Origin: RGIG8748 sp045545635
Lineage (GTDB): Bacteria > Bacillota > Clostridia > UMGS1810
NCBI GenBank assembly: GCA_045545635.1
Contig: JAZQBI010000187.1
Span: 1-5,530 of the forward strand
Direction: 5' to 3'
Length of the DNA: 5,530 nt
Part shown: positions 5,342 through 5,530 of the stretch, in pieces
How the letters are laid out: the number at the start of each line of letters is the position of its first letter
How positions within the stretch are numbered: the stretch's first letter is position 1
Position numbers and translations under genes: made by a program
Notes under the pieces: generated by a model
The model's database searches: none
What the model saw: the letters and a program-made list of their open reading frames with translations, nothing else
Told to the model about the DNA's origin: nothing

Positions 5342-5530
5342 TTATTTACTCAAAAAAACACCTGATTCGTATTTAATAGTTTCACTTTCCGATACAACAT
5401 TTCGACCATAATTGCTTGCTCTCTGTGGAGATATATCGAAATTAAAACATTCTTTTATGACTTGCGCAAGTTCTTCCTTGTTCAATGAGTCAGCATAATA
5501 AAAAATAAATTTCATGCAAGCCTCAAATGC
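5342..5530 (-). CDS. C-terminal part of an unrecognised protein, cut by the window edge
   Basis: On the minus strand an open frame enters from the right edge and runs 62 codons to a TAA (5342-5344 on the plus strand). The peptide starts AFEACMKFIFYYADSLNKEE, continues with LAQVIKECFNFDISPQRASN and ends YESGVFLSK. It contains an amphipathic, lysine/glutamate-rich helix (about 16-29 of the fragment) and no stop throughout. It has no start codon in the window because the gene is truncated by the edge. The long inverted repeat directly after its stop supports a real gene converging on the recombinase remnant. I do not recognise the family. Confidence 0.6.
   Translation of the reverse strand, partial: AFEACMKFIFYYADSLNKEELAQVIKECFNFDISPQRASNYGRNVVSESETIKYESGVFLSK

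Noticed and set aside
1..5530. CRISPR array, tRNA or rRNA genes, intact transposase
   Set aside because: No regularly spaced repeats, cloverleaf or rRNA-like sequence, and no complete transposase or recombinase catalytic domain was seen on either strand.

Overview
The window looks like a chromosomal segment of a low-to-moderate GC Firmicute, most likely an anaerobic gut clostridium of the Oscillospiraceae/Ruminococcaceae type. The evidence is the lysine (L-box) riboswitch, strong GGAGG-type ribosome binding sites, a short-clade DapB, and a NifU-like gene paired with a GGGtGRT-family gene. The taxonomic placement is inferred from gene content and style, not from any search.

Positions 1-392 are a regulatory leader. 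A near-consensus sigma-A promoter (TTGACT, 17 bp, TATACT) is followed by a lysine riboswitch (about 97-311) and an intrinsic terminator (332-356). This leader drives three co-directional lysine/diaminopimelate genes: asd (393-1394), dapA (1413-2303) and dapB (2395-3150). Together they take aspartyl phosphate to aspartate semialdehyde, then to dihydrodipicolinate, then to tetrahydrodipicolinate. A large hairpin that is not a terminator fills most of the 91-nt dapA-dapB spacer. The riboswitch also contains a 12-nt direct repeat that offers two alternative P5 closures.

Positions 3256-4963 hold a tightly linked pair: a NifU-like protein with extra sequence at its C-terminus, and a GGGtGRT-family protein. 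They are 13 nt apart, and the ribosome binding site of the second overlaps the stop codon of the first. Their biochemical role is not established. This is the least explained part of the window and the best candidate for undescribed biology. They have no strong promoter of their own, and there is no convincing terminator between dapB and them, so some read-through from the lysine operon is possible.

Positions 4964-5530 are a boundary region. A strong long-stem terminator ends the GGGtGRT gene. It is followed by a truncated C-terminal piece of a serine recombinase (linker plus helix-turn-helix), then by a second long inverted repeat that probably terminates transcription from both sides. The last 189 nt hold the C-terminal part of a minus-strand gene of unknown function that runs off the window edge.
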